DNA of 64,000 nt from Paenibacillus sp. JQZ6Y-1 (GCF_040719145.1 NZ_JBFDUZ010000001.1:496001-560000); one strand, 5' to 3'; positions 52,864-62,060 are shown, counted from the stretch's first letter. Notes: generated from the sequence alone by a model not told the origin. A program made the numbers and translations.

Positions 52864-54105
52864 ATGAGCAATTCTGCTTCATCCTGTAACGATAAGGACT
52901 TTCGCGCGCGGTATCGCAGTCAGCGTCAGCATCTGGTGATCGGGCAAATGTCTGGCACATCATTGGATGGGCTGGACACAGCGCTTGTACACATTGTAGA
53001 AGGTGAAAATGCAACACCGTCGGCAGAGCTTCGTGCCTTTCATTTTATCCCATATCCATCTGAACTGCGTGATTGGTTGCAAGCATTGTGCTCGCCGCAA
53101 ACTGCACGGATTGATCGACTGGTTCAAGCTCATGTTGCTATCAGCGAATGGCATGCTTATGCTGTACAGCAACTACTAGAACAACAGCAGCTGACCAGTG
53201 ACGATATTGATCTGATTGCTATGCACGGACAAACGGTATGGCATGCGCCGGAACCGCAGCCTTTTCCGGGACCGGAGGGTACACCACTGGCTGTACGAGC
53301 GACGCTACAAATTGGCGAATTGTCAGTCGTACAGGAGCGTACGGGCATTCCGGTCATCGGCAATTTTCGAGCAGCGGATATGGCAGCAGGTGGAGAGGGA
53401 GCACCCTTAACGCCCTATGTGGATGGATTGCTATTTGGTAGTGAGCACGAAGGTCGCGTCATTCAAAATATTGGCGGTATCGGCAACGCCACCGTTTTGC
53501 CCGCTGGAGCACGGCAGCAGGACATCTGGGCATTTGATACAGGACCGGGCAATATGGTGATGGATGAGCTGGTACGGCTCGAAACGAATGGCAGACTACA
53601 GTATGATCCGCAGGGGGAGATTGCTGGAAGTGGGCAGGTGAATGAAGCGCTGCTGGCTACCTATTTGAGTGACCCGTACTATGATCGCAAGCCGCCAAAA
53701 AGCACGGGACGTGAAGTGTATGGCGCGTCCTTTGCGCGTCAATGTCTAGAGCAGGGGCTACAGCAATCGCTTTCTTTTGCCGATATATTGGCGACGGCAA
53801 CGGCGTTAACAGCAGCTACGATTGCACAGGCAGTAGATCGTTGGATTATCCCTCAGCATGAGGTGAAAACACTGCTAACCTGTGGCGGCGGTTCGTTCAA
53901 TCTGACGCTGCTAGGCATGCTGGAACAACGCTTGCCGAAAGGGATAATGCTTGGTCGCACTGCGGATTTTGGCGTGCCGGATGAAGCGCGTGAAGCGATG
54001 GCTTTTGCCCTATTAGGGCATGAAGCATTGATGGGCAGAACGACCAATTTACCTGCGGTCACCGGAGCATCCCATCCTACCATTCTTGGCATGATGGGGT
54101 TGTAG
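52864..54105 (+). CDS. anmK: Anhydro-N-acetylmuramic acid kinase
   Basis: A 413-residue cell-wall recycling kinase that opens and phosphorylates 1,6-anhydroMurNAc to MurNAc 6-phosphate. GQMSGTSLDGLDTALV (~27-42) is the ATP-binding P-loop-like motif, IAMHGQTVWH (~119-128), IPVIGNFRAADMAAGGEGAPLTPYVDGLLF (in parts) and NIGGIGNATVLP carry the active-site Asp, and LLTCGGGSFN follows. GGAGG precedes the ATG. No murQ neighbour is visible. In Gram-positives anhydroMurNAc may come from environmental or phage-type lysis products. Confidence 0.94.
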   Translation: MSNSASSCNDKDFRARYRSQRQHLVIGQMSGTSLDGLDTALVHIVEGENATPSAELRAFHFIPYPSELRDWLQALCSPQTARIDRLVQAHVAISEWHAYAVQQLLEQQQLTSDDIDLIAMHGQTVWHAPEPQPFPGPEGTPLAVRATLQIGELSVVQERTGIPVIGNFRAADMAAGGEGAPLTPYVDGLLFGSEHEGRVIQNIGGIGNATVLPAGARQQDIWAFDTGPGNMVMDELVRLETNGRLQYDPQGEIAGSGQVNEALLATYLSDPYYDRKPPKSTGREVYGASFARQCLEQGLQQSLSFADILATATALTAATIAQAVDRWIIPQHEVKTLLTCGGGSFNLTLLGMLEQRLPKGIMLGRTADFGVPDEAREAMAFALLGHEALMGRTTNLPAVTGASHPTILGMMGL

Positions 54106-54207
54106 AGACTACATTCCTGTGATAAAGTTAAACAGGTTTTCAGCAATGTTTCACCATTTTCGCGGTTCGTAACCATCCCGCGTTATCAAAACTAGGGGGA
54201 AATAAGA

Positions 54208-54972
54208 TTGTTCAATATAGGCTGGGGTATTTTATTCGTTCTTATTACGTATACATTATTTGTATTGAGTTATCGCTTATTTGGCATTAAGGGCATGTAC
54301 GGCTGGATCGCCATCGCCGCCATTCTCGCCAATATTCAAGTGGTCAAAACAATTGAACTAGCGGGTGTCGTAACGACGCTAGGCAATACGCTATATGTGA
54401 GCATGTATCTGGCAAGTGATCTGCTGAACGAGCGCTTCGGTCCCAAAGTGGCACGACGCGCCGTTTGGTTTGGCTTTTTCACGTTGATTGTTACTACAAT
54501 TGTGATGCAGATGGCATTAAAATTCCAAGTGGCACCGGGGGTGGATATTTCCTCAGATGCACAAGCAGCACTGGAATTGATTTTCGGACAAATTTCCATT
54601 CTGCTGATTGCCAGTCTGACGGCATATCTGGTCAGTCAATTGCTGGATGTACGTTTATATCGCTGGCTGCGCCGCTTATTCCCAGCACCCAATCAGCTGT
54701 GGATTCGCAACAATGGCAGCACGATGATCAGCTCGTTTGTCGATACGCTGATCTTCTGCACGATTGCCTTTCTTGGTATGTATGAATGGTCAGTATGGCT
54801 GGAGATTCTATTCACCACGTATATTCTAAAATTCATTTTGACCGCTGTGGGTACGCCGTTTCTGTATTTGGCGCGCAGCTTTAAAGTGCCTGCTGAGGAT
54901 CAGCCGCTGCTGATTCGTCCAGCTGCTGCCAAAGGCGAAGTGGAATCTACTCCACCGCAACATTCGCTGTAA
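54208..54972 (+). CDS. Queuosine precursor transporter (YhhQ/VUT family)
   Basis: A 254-residue membrane protein starting at TTG 54208, with AGGGGG 8 bases upstream. It has about six hydrophobic helices and the family motifs NTLYVSMYLASDLLNERFGPKVARRAV (~71-97) and WIRNNGSTMISSFVDTLIFCTIAFLG (~169-194). YhhQ-family proteins import 7-cyano- or 7-aminomethyl-7-deazaguanine for queuosine tRNA modification. No que genes are adjacent. The C-terminal ~20 residues are polar and variable. A strong terminator follows. Confidence 0.88.
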   Translation: MFNIGWGILFVLITYTLFVLSYRLFGIKGMYGWIAIAAILANIQVVKTIELAGVVTTLGNTLYVSMYLASDLLNERFGPKVARRAVWFGFFTLIVTTIVMQMALKFQVAPGVDISSDAQAALELIFGQISILLIASLTAYLVSQLLDVRLYRWLRRLFPAPNQLWIRNNGSTMISSFVDTLIFCTIAFLGMYEWSVWLEILFTTYILKFILTAVGTPFLYLARSFKVPAEDQPLLIRPAAAKGEVESTPPQHSL

Positions 54973-55016
54973 CATCGTATTCTCTTAGATTGTCGATTGT
55001 ATTGTCGATTATTAGG

Positions 55017-55076
55017 AAAAGAAAACACGCCATGCCTCAAGCTTGATTAAGTAGAGGATGGCGTGTTTTCTTTTGA
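55017..55076. terminator. Bidirectional terminator between yhhQ-like and M24 peptidase genes
   Basis: A 17-base perfect stem (55017-55033 with 55058-55074) with an inner GCCTC.../GAGG extension, A-rich on one flank and T-rich on the other, between convergent genes. Confidence 0.88.
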
Positions 55077-55192
55077 AAATATAGCTACGTGTGAAATATA
55101 GCTATGTGCAGAGAATGGTATGCATCTATCCAGTGTTGGCGTTACCGTTCACACGGATTCATCATACCAGTCGAAAATTCCAGTCAATCGAC

Positions 55193-56284
55193 TTAGTTGC
55201 CGATGACAGTTAATTCTTTCGGGAACGAGGACAGCACATCGACACCTGTTTCGGTTACGATCACATCATCCTCAATTCGTACACCACAATGTCCGGGGAT
55301 ATAAATGCCAGGCTCCACTGTAAATAGCACACCGGATTCCAGCAGCATTTCGTTGCCGCCATGCACGGACGGATATTCATGCGTATCCATACCAAGCCCA
55401 TGACCCAGACGGTGAATAAAGCGATCACCGTAGCCTGCTTCCGTAATCACATCACGCGCTGCTTTGTCGATGGATGCAAAGGTCACACCCGGACGGGTAG
55501 CAGCAATCGCGGCTTCATTGGCGGCAAGAACGGTATTGTATACTTTCGCCGTCTTGTCATCCACATCGCCCAGCGCAAAGGTACGCGTAATATCAGAAGC
55601 ATACCCATTGTAAAACAAACCGAGATCGAACATCACTAGCTCGCCGGTTTGCAGCTTGCGACTACCTGGCACGCCATGCGGCAATGCTGTATTGGGACCG
55701 GATAATACCATTGTGTCAAAAGCGGCTTTTTCAGCACCAACTTTTTTCATCTGGTATTCTAGCTCGGCAACAAGGTCAATCTCCGTCACGCCAGCACGCA
55801 CGCTGGATAGACCGCGACGCAGTACTTCTTCAATTTTTTGAATCGAAACGATCATACGCTGTACTTCTTCCGGCGATTTGCGGGAACGCATGCCGTTGAG
55901 CAGACTGCCGATGTCGCTGTAGCTTTCAGCGCCTAGCTCGGCAGACAGCTGTTCAAAGCGTGCGACCGACAGATGTTCCTTCTCCACGCCTAGCTTACCG
56001 ATACTGCCTTTGACACACTGTTTCAGGCGTACATAGGGATTGTCGGTATCGGTGTGGGTTTCAATACGTTCAACAGTCGACACGCTGCGTGCCTTGTCTT
56101 CGTCCAGAGCGGGCAGCAGAATAAACGGCTCGTCTCCATCTGGAATAAATAAGCCAAGAAAACGCTCATGTGGATCGCTCGCAAATCCAGTCAAATAATA
56201 TACATGCTTCGGATCGGTAATCAGCAGGCTATCCAGACCTGCCTGTTTCATCAACCCGCGCAGGGTAGCAATTCTATCGTCCAT
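55193..56284 (-). CDS. M24-family Xaa-Pro aminopeptidase/dipeptidase
   Basis: A 363-residue creatinase-fold metallopeptidase of the PepQ/YqhT size class. The N-terminal lobe (1-~130) has LLITDPKHVYYLTGF. The C-terminal pita-bread fold supplies all five metal ligands: MFDLGLFYNGYASDITRTF (~223-241, two Asp), HRLGHGLGMDTHE (~291-303, His), FTVEPGIYIPG (~324-334, Glu) and GVRIEDDVIVT (~338-348, Glu). It releases residues adjacent to proline from peptides in the cytoplasm. AAAGGAG precedes the ATG. It is a single gene. Confidence 0.92.
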   Translation of the reverse strand: MDDRIATLRGLMKQAGLDSLLITDPKHVYYLTGFASDPHERFLGLFIPDGDEPFILLPALDEDKARSVSTVERIETHTDTDNPYVRLKQCVKGSIGKLGVEKEHLSVARFEQLSAELGAESYSDIGSLLNGMRSRKSPEEVQRMIVSIQKIEEVLRRGLSSVRAGVTEIDLVAELEYQMKKVGAEKAAFDTMVLSGPNTALPHGVPGSRKLQTGELVMFDLGLFYNGYASDITRTFALGDVDDKTAKVYNTVLAANEAAIAATRPGVTFASIDKAARDVITEAGYGDRFIHRLGHGLGMDTHEYPSVHGGNEMLLESGVLFTVEPGIYIPGHCGVRIEDDVIVTETGVDVLSSFPKELTVIGN

Positions 56285-56392
56285 CGGTTAGCAGCTCCTT
56301 TGATTGCTGTATCGTTATACAGATTCTGAGTAGATATCAACTCTTCTATTGTAGCGCGTTCACCGAATGAACGAAAGTCGTCTACTCTGCGA

Positions 56393-56914
56393 TCAGCTGG
56401 CAGCAGTCAATGCGGACTCAATATCTTTGATTTGCTCCAGATGACGCTGTTCATGCAAACCGACAAATTCGCTCCACTCTTCCAGTGTGAGCGGACCAAA
56501 TACAGGATGATTCATCGTTTTTTGTTTCAATTGCTCTGGATCGGCGGTTTCCAGTACTTGCTCCAGACGGCTACGCGAACGATCCAGACGCGTATGCAGC
56601 TCCTGCAAGGTGGCATGCTTATCTGCAGGTACAAGTTGGGAAGGGGCTGGGATTTTGCGCGAACGATCCAGTGTCAGGTAAAAAGTAGGCGTCTCGCCGC
56701 CTGCACGCGACAATGGCGGCGGGGTCGGCTCATCCTGCTGTAATGTAGCAGTTAAACGCTCAGTGATGGCAGTTTCCATAAGATACATATGCTCCAGTAC
56801 CTGCGCAATGGTCCATTGATCAGGCTGAGCATGTTCATTGAGTATCGTCTCATCCAGAGTATCGACAAAGTTCCAGACTTGTTCACGAACAGAAATAGTA
56901 TGAGGATGAATCAT
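56393..56914 (-). CDS. DinB/YfiT-family putative metal-dependent hydrolase
   Basis: A 173-residue helical-bundle protein of the DinB_2 superfamily. The three metal-binding His are in WTIAQVLEHMYLME (~33-46, His41), and FVGLHEQRHLEQI (~150-162, His154 and His158). Members include bacillithiol transferases and many uncharacterised enzymes; the reaction is unknown here. AAGGAGG lies before the ATG. It reads toward the M24 peptidase gene, 108 bases away, and may be co-transcribed. Confidence 0.87.
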   Translation of the reverse strand: MIHPHTISVREQVWNFVDTLDETILNEHAQPDQWTIAQVLEHMYLMETAITERLTATLQQDEPTPPPLSRAGGETPTFYLTLDRSRKIPAPSQLVPADKHATLQELHTRLDRSRSRLEQVLETADPEQLKQKTMNHPVFGPLTLEEWSEFVGLHEQRHLEQIKDIESALTAAS

Positions 56915-57247
56915 AACAATACCTCCTTGGGTTGGTGATACAGATCAAGCTCGGACATCCAATACTGTCCACAGAGAGCAGCACGGATTATAATTGCAGA
57001 GTACCCCGTTCGATGAAGCATTGAAACGCGGATGTGTCTTTCCAAGCTGTTATAAAGGATTATACACCATCTATCACGAATAGAACTGTGACCGCTTATA
57101 TGTACATAGTGCAGCATTAACAATCGTTTACCTATCTTCCGCTTATACCGTGGTTGCTGCTAAATAATTCAATACTGCTGCAATCAGGGTAATAGGGAGA
57201 AGCAGACCCCCAATAATCGTAAAACGAAATGTGAAGGGAGCATGATC
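56915..57247. other. 333-base gap upstream of the DUF4261 gene
   Basis: A divergent promoter region. I see no gene, structured element or convincing promoter pair. Confidence 0.35.
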
Positions 57248-58231
57248 ATGACATCAATGGAACCCGGTCAGCCGGACTCGCAGCAACAGCGTGAAATGGA
57301 GGAAGACTACGGCTATGCCGCCATTTACACTGCCCAGCTGCTTTATAAAGAAAAGCCAGTCATCGACCGTGAAGCATTGTATGCCAAAGTGTTGGAATAT
57401 ACAGGACCTGTGCGTACAGCTGAGGATTTGGAAGAAGATGCAGAAGAGACGCTTGCCGTCTGGGAAGCACGCAATGAAGCAAGCAAACATTCCGAAGAAG
57501 ATCAGGAAGATCATTATCACTTCTTCCATCTCAATCATACATTAGAATATCAGGAAGGCTCGATGCCAGTACAAACGGTATTAATGCCAGCAACAACCGC
57601 TCCTTTGCCATCTATGTACGAGACGGCGATTCAGCAATCTTGGCATTGGCCAGAGGCGGGAGCTGTCCTAGAGCAGTGTAGCTATGAATTGCTGCTGACG
57701 GATATGATGGCAAGAGGCATGCCACCACAGCAGCGTTTATCGCTGTTTAACAAGGTGATGCGTGCAGTATTGGAGGTGGCTCCATGTGATGCGGTGTACT
57801 ACAATGCCAGCGATAAGATCGTCTCAGCCGATGCATTGTTGCAGGCGCTAGAGCAGGATCAGCAGCTATATGGCGCGCTGAATATCCGGCTGTACAGCAT
57901 TCCGTCCGACGAAGAACGCCGTGAAATGGTGATGGACAGCTGTGGATTATCCGCATTAGGCGTACCGGATGTACAGTGTCATTTTTATGATATGGAGCCA
58001 GCGGAAGTGGCGCAATTTTTGATGAATGTAGCGGATTATATTTACCATCAGGGAGACATTATTGCCGACGGAGAAACGATTGGAATGCAGGAGGATCAGC
58101 GCTGGAGGGTGGAGCATCAGTATTCACTGGTTGCGCCGCGCCGAGTTGTGCTTGATCTGGACCCGGGTCAAACTTATTATGCCGGTCATCAGCAATCTGG
58201 ACATTCCGGTGGTGGACAGGAACAGGTTTAA
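57248..58231 (+). CDS. DUF4261-domain protein, unknown function
   Basis: A 327-residue soluble protein. The start at ATG 57248 has GAAGGGA 8 bases upstream; an ATG at 57242 is too close to it. Residues 1-~100 are acidic with several Glu/Asp runs and a His/Phe patch. The C-terminal part (~215-305) has DSCGLSALGVPDVQCHFYD, EVAQFLMNVADYIYHQGDIIADGETIG and WRVEHQYSLVAPRRVVLDLDPG, the DUF4261 pattern. The mid part is AVLEVAPCDAVYYNAS-like, also typical. Function is unknown in this family. It is followed 3 bases later by the next gene. Confidence 0.72.
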   Translation: MTSMEPGQPDSQQQREMEEDYGYAAIYTAQLLYKEKPVIDREALYAKVLEYTGPVRTAEDLEEDAEETLAVWEARNEASKHSEEDQEDHYHFFHLNHTLEYQEGSMPVQTVLMPATTAPLPSMYETAIQQSWHWPEAGAVLEQCSYELLLTDMMARGMPPQQRLSLFNKVMRAVLEVAPCDAVYYNASDKIVSADALLQALEQDQQLYGALNIRLYSIPSDEERREMVMDSCGLSALGVPDVQCHFYDMEPAEVAQFLMNVADYIYHQGDIIADGETIGMQEDQRWRVEHQYSLVAPRRVVLDLDPGQTYYAGHQQSGHSGGGQEQV

Positions 58232-58234
58232 TTC

Positions 58235-58726
58235 ATGGACTATTATCGATTACGCTTTGAAGAAAGTGATGAAAATTATTATTTTGAGGTGGACAGCGAG
58301 CGTACCGTCTTGCGTCAAGTAATTGAGGACGAGGAGCGCTGGGTCGTTTCCTGTCGCCCGGATGAGGAGCTGCATTTCTGTCTGTATGATCAGGAGTTTG
58401 ATCAGAGTATGGACGATGCGGAGGGCGAGGATATTTCGCGTGAGCAGTTTGAGCAGGTATGGACTCAAGCAACTGCGTCTCATCGACGGGCTTGGGAAAA
58501 GACCAAAGCCAAATTCCAGTTTGGCGATGTGGTGAGTGGGATTATTGAGGTCTTTTATCCACAGGGCGTGATTGTGAGTCTGCCCAATGATGCGTACGGT
58601 ATTATCGATGATCGCGAATGCAATGCTGCTGTGCCGCCAGAAACACGCTATCCGGGTTATATGGTCAAGGCGGTAGTTACCGGTTTGGACGAAGTGAATA
58701 TGTGGCTACGTCTGTCGTGTCATTAG
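58235..58726 (+). CDS. S1-like domain protein, unknown function
   Basis: A 163-residue acidic protein starting 3 bases after the DUF4261 gene (upstream GGACAGGAACAGG acts as a weak binding site). Residues 1-~85 form an unknown N-terminal region rich in Glu/Asp. Residues ~93-163 (FGDVVSGIIEVFYPQGVIVSLPNDAYGIIDDRE, in pieces, then VKAVVTGLDEVNMWLRLS) follow the beta-barrel pattern of S1/OB RNA-binding domains. Nucleic-acid binding is therefore possible. It is very likely co-transcribed with its neighbours. Confidence 0.65.
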   Translation: MDYYRLRFEESDENYYFEVDSERTVLRQVIEDEERWVVSCRPDEELHFCLYDQEFDQSMDDAEGEDISREQFEQVWTQATASHRRAWEKTKAKFQFGDVVSGIIEVFYPQGVIVSLPNDAYGIIDDRECNAAVPPETRYPGYMVKAVVTGLDEVNMWLRLSCH

Positions 58727-58756
58727 ACGTAAGGACAGAAGCAGGGGAATGATAAA

Positions 58757-59125
58757 GTGAGAACACTGATTTCAATAATTCAACCTCGGCTGGAGCAAGG
58801 GCAGCTGTTGTCGGACGGATTATGGGAACTGTTAGATCAGCAAGCGTATCTGGAATACCGGGACAGTGCTGATTTTGATACGGCTTGGATTCATGCGTAT
58901 CAGAAGCTGCATCGTGACGGTCTGAAGCCGGTGGAGCAGGAACAGGTGACCGAATGGAGTCGACTTGCTTTTGAACAAGTGATTCGAGGCTCTGGCAGCG
59001 CTGATTTGGCTGCGTATATCGCAGATGATGTGGATCTGATCTTCTGCGCGTATCTGCTGGGGTTAGAGGATGAATTTGTTCACTGGCTGGCAGCTTGTTA
59101 TGCAGAGCAGCGTCTACCTGCTTGA
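58757..59125 (+). CDS. Hypothetical protein (122 aa)
   Basis: A 122-residue predicted helical protein starting at GTG 58757, with a GCAGGGGAA site upstream. LISIIQPRLEQGQLLSDGLWELLDQQAYLEYRD and a Trp/Leu-rich tail (FCAYLLGLEDEFVHWLAACYAEQ) are visible. I do not recognise a family. It follows the S1-like gene by 30 bases in the same direction and is probably the third gene of that operon. It ends 57 bases before the convergent ThrE gene; GC-rich inverted repeats (GCCGTGC.../GCACGGC around 59170-59203) may terminate it. Confidence 0.55.
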   Translation: MRTLISIIQPRLEQGQLLSDGLWELLDQQAYLEYRDSADFDTAWIHAYQKLHRDGLKPVEQEQVTEWSRLAFEQVIRGSGSADLAAYIADDVDLIFCAYLLGLEDEFVHWLAACYAEQRLPA

Positions 59126-59182
59126 CGGATACATGAGAACAGTAAAATAGCATATCTGTATGCCAAATACGCCGTGCACCCG

Positions 59183-59611
59183 TTATCGGGCAGCACGGCG
59201 TATCATTTGGTTAAACACTTCCGATAGCACCAGACCGAGCGCAATCGAGCCGGATAGCATGGCAGCCTGCGCAGCCAGTGAGGTGGCAGAAGCATAATCA
59301 TTTTCTACAAAATGGCGCATGGAATTGTACGCCAATCCGCCCGGAACGAGCGGAATCACACCAGCAACGCTGAAGATGATGACCGGTGTCTTATAAATGC
59401 GTGCGAAGATCTGACTGATCCCACCGACGATAAAAGTGGCGAACAGCGTCGCCGCAATCGGATTCATATGCTCATACAGCAAAATATACACCATCCAGCC
59501 AAGCATACCGGAGATTCCGCATTGCAGCAGCGAACGTCGCGGTGCGTTGAACAGAATGCCGAAGCCAGCGGAAGCGATAAAGCTGGTCACAAGCTGAGCC
59601 AGCATGTACAT
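59183..59611 (-). CDS. Threonine/serine exporter small subunit (ThrE_2/YjjB type)
   Basis: A 142-residue membrane protein with four to five helices matching the C-terminal half of ThrE. IASAGFGILFNAPRRSLLQCGISGMLGWMVY (~11-41 in parts), FIVGGISQIFARIYKTPVIIFSVAGVIPLVPGGLAYNSM (in parts: VPGGLAYNSM). It is encoded 33 bases after the YjjP-like subunit on the same strand. Together they make a split ThrE-type exporter, likely for threonine/serine or small dicarboxylates. Confidence 0.88.
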   Translation of the reverse strand: MYMLAQLVTSFIASAGFGILFNAPRRSLLQCGISGMLGWMVYILLYEHMNPIAATLFATFIVGGISQIFARIYKTPVIIFSVAGVIPLVPGGLAYNSMRHFVENDYASATSLAAQAAMLSGSIALGLVLSEVFNQMIRRAAR

Positions 59612-59644
59612 AATAACCTGCCTTTCTGTCCAGACCTGCTGGAG

Positions 59645-60409
59645 CTACACAAATGTCAAAATAATCGCTACACCTGCACCGATGGCAAAGGCGGTTAGCA
59701 GGGCATCTGCGCCTTTGGAAATGCCGGATACGAGATGACCTGCCATCAGATCGCGAATCGCATTGGTAATCAGCAAACCCGGAACCAGCGGCATGACAGA
59801 GCCGATAATAATTTTGTCCAATTCGCGTCCAATATGAAACTCGACAAAGATCGAAGCCAGCAGTCCGATACAAAAGGCAGCCGACAATTCAGCGAAAAAC
59901 TTCACCTGTACCCATTTGTGCAAATAAAGGGCTGCGGTATAGCCGAAAAATCCGGCGATCACAGATGGGATAAAGTCTGCCCAGCTGCCTTGAAACATAA
60001 TCGTAAAGCAGCCACTGGCAATGGCAGCAGCGAGCATTTTGAGCCATGTCGGATATTCGGGCGGTCCTGCCTCGATCACCTTCAGTAGTGTATACGCCTC
60101 GTCCGCACTCAGTTCGCCGCTACTGATGCGGCGCGAAATATCGTTGACCTGTGCGATTTTATGCAAATCGGTTGTTCGCTCATCTATGCGTACCAGTCGT
60201 GCGCTCTCAGCACCGGTCGTGGAAAACATGATCGCTGTCGGCGTTACATAGCTATGCGCGCCGGGCATGCCATACGCATCGGCGATCCGGTTCATCGTAT
60301 CCTCCACGCGGTAGGTCTCGGCGCCGCTTTGCAGCATGATTTGCCCTGCCAGCATACATGTATCCATAATCTCGTTAATCGCCCGGCTGAACGTTGACGG
60401 TTGATCCAA
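59645..60409 (-). CDS. Threonine/serine exporter large subunit (ThrE/YjjP type)
   Basis: A 254-residue protein. The TTG at 60407-60409 has GGAG 7 bases upstream; an in-frame start nine codons earlier lacks a site. The N-terminal cytoplasmic part has MLQSGAETYRVEDTMNRIADAYG (~25-47), the ThrE hallmark, followed by about five membrane helices (~110-250) with VMPLVPGLLITNAIRDLMAGHLVSG. It pairs with the 142-residue subunit downstream. The role is export of hydrophilic amino acids across the cell membrane. Confidence 0.88.
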   Translation of the reverse strand: MDQPSTFSRAINEIMDTCMLAGQIMLQSGAETYRVEDTMNRIADAYGMPGAHSYVTPTAIMFSTTGAESARLVRIDERTTDLHKIAQVNDISRRISSGELSADEAYTLLKVIEAGPPEYPTWLKMLAAAIASGCFTIMFQGSWADFIPSVIAGFFGYTAALYLHKWVQVKFFAELSAAFCIGLLASIFVEFHIGRELDKIIIGSVMPLVPGLLITNAIRDLMAGHLVSGISKGADALLTAFAIGAGVAIILTFV

Positions 60410-60733
60410 GCCTATTCTCCATCCTCTCCTGAACATTCATCTATCACATTATGCGTGATCCTTCACAATCATTCAATCCTTAGAATGAACAAGTTATTGT
60501 AAAAAGACCCATCTTGCTGAAACATATACGCAAATCCTTGAAAATAATCATTTCCTACATGGGATGTAAACAATCGCTGCGATATTCCCCAATTTTTCTC
60601 ACATTTCTTGTCCAAATTCAAAAAAATGTATGATTTTTTTAGGAATATCCAATAAAAAATCTTTCTTCTTGCAGTCAGAGGGGTATAATGTTATGTAATC
60701 CACAACATCCAGCGAACAAGGGAGGAAAGAAAG
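60410..60733. other. Intergenic region, divergent promoters
   Basis: A TATAAT at 60684-60689 with upstream G-run is a good -10 for the DUF4241 gene; no clear -35 is seen. Otherwise AT-rich without recognised features. Confidence 0.4.
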
Positions 60734-61450
60734 ATGGACAAGGTGTTACATGAGAGTAAGGTACTGGAGGAAGTGTTCAAGAGAGGGTTTCACCTAGAGC
60801 AGGTCAAATTCCGCAGAGGCCAGAGACGCAATCTTGCTTTTTATACCGAGTCTATCGGGGAACTGCGCGTGACTACAGGCAAAATCGTGGCCGATGATCC
60901 GTATAGCCTCATCGAATCAACCCCATTTGTGCAGGAATTCCCCACAGGATCTTTCCCTGTAGAGCTGTCGATTGCCTGCATTACCGATCCAGCGGAGCAA
61001 CGAGAGAATCGCCAGACTCCCGTGGATGAACGGGTCGCTTTTGCCCGTGTGATATTCAGTGATGCACCAGTGGCACGCTGGGAAGGCGCGGAGCGCGAAT
61101 TTAGCCCCGATGCCGATCCGAACAATCTGTATGAACAAGCACGTTGGGGATTTGCCGTAGATTCTGGTACTGGTAGCTATCTGGATGCTCGCACCTATCG
61201 CTGGCTCGCAGAGCAGCAGGAGCTGGATAATCCAGAATTAGCGCAGGAGCTGATGGACGCTTGGGAATCGGCAGCTATTGAAACGTTCCGTCCAAGCCGC
61301 AGTTGGCTCGTAACAGAACTGGATACTGGCGACAATATGGCGCTGTTTTCTAGTGGATTTGGTAATGGTGTGTATCACAGCTATATCGGCTATGCCGCCG
61401 ATGGCAGCTGCGCCCAGCTGGTGACTGATTTTAATGTATATCCCGACTGA
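60734..61450 (+). CDS. DUF4241-domain protein
   Basis: A 238-residue protein. The DUF4241 pattern is visible as GELRVTTGKIVADDP (~37-51), FPTGSFPVELSIA (~68-80), RVAFARVIFSD, the central WGFAVDSGTGSYLDART (~134-150) and the C-terminal GFGNGVYHSYIGYAADGSCAQLVTDFNV. The function is unknown; some members neighbour polymorphic toxin loci, but none is evident here. GGAGG precedes the ATG. It is a single gene, with a terminator at 61492-61531. Confidence 0.82.
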   Translation: MDKVLHESKVLEEVFKRGFHLEQVKFRRGQRRNLAFYTESIGELRVTTGKIVADDPYSLIESTPFVQEFPTGSFPVELSIACITDPAEQRENRQTPVDERVAFARVIFSDAPVARWEGAEREFSPDADPNNLYEQARWGFAVDSGTGSYLDARTYRWLAEQQELDNPELAQELMDAWESAAIETFRPSRSWLVTELDTGDNMALFSSGFGNGVYHSYIGYAADGSCAQLVTDFNVYPD

Positions 61451-61491
61451 CGACGACGTATAAGAGATCATAATATAGCCCTAACCTAAAT

Positions 61492-61531
61492 AGGCACCGC
61501 TGGAGAAGTGATTCATCCGGCGGTGCCTGTT
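61492..61531 (+). terminator. Terminator after the DUF4241 gene
   Basis: AGGCACCGC (61492-61500) pairs with GCGGTGCCT (61520-61528), followed by GTTGT; the T-run is weak. Confidence 0.6.
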
Positions 61532-61590
61532 GTAATAACTAGCATAGCCACTAACAATAGATTTACATGTTATGGAGAGGAGAGTTGAAG

Positions 61591-62028
61591 ATGAGTAATC
61601 TAGATAGAGCCATTATTGTTGCAACACGCGCCCATTCCGGTCAAATGGATCGTGGTGGTCAGCCGTATATTTTGCATCCATTACGGGTAATGTTGAAAAT
61701 GAGTTCCGAGGAAGCACGGATTGTCGCTGTTCTGCACGATGTGCTAGAGGATACCGATGTAACCGCTCATGATCTCGCTGCCGAAGGCTTTTCTGAGGAA
61801 ATCGTAGAGGCGGTGCAAGCGATGAGCCGTCGCGAGGGTGAGGATTATCATGACTTCGTGCGACGTGCCAAACAGAATTCAATCGCCCGTACTGTGAAGA
61901 TTGCCGATATTGAGGATAACATGGACCCGTCGCGTAACACCGAACCATCTGTCAAGGATATGGAGCGGTTGAGCAAGTATGGACGTGCGCTCGATGAATT
62001 GATGACGGAGACGCAAGGTGCGCATTGA
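61591..62028 (+). CDS. HD-domain small alarmone-hydrolase-like protein
   Basis: A 145-residue single HD-domain protein. AHSGQMDRGGQPYILHPLRVMLKM (~13-36 in parts: HSGQ, ILHPLRV) and VAVLHDVLEDTDVT (~48-61) carry the His/HD metal motif, and TVKIADIEDNMDPSR (~102-116) the second D. This is the arrangement of the hydrolase half of RelA/SpoT enzymes without a synthetase domain. Hydrolysis of (p)ppGpp or related nucleotides is possible, but many such short HD proteins are untested. GGAGAGGAGAG precedes the ATG at 61591; a longer frame from 61567 has no better site. Confidence 0.82.
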   Translation: MSNLDRAIIVATRAHSGQMDRGGQPYILHPLRVMLKMSSEEARIVAVLHDVLEDTDVTAHDLAAEGFSEEIVEAVQAMSRREGEDYHDFVRRAKQNSIARTVKIADIEDNMDPSRNTEPSVKDMERLSKYGRALDELMTETQGAH

Positions 62029-62060
62029 GTTGATGATACATCGTTCATAGGAAGAGAGGA

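Noticed and set aside
56911-57123. 70-codon minus-strand frame upstream of the DinB gene
   Set aside because: Overlaps the DinB start and its promoter region, no binding site, odd composition.
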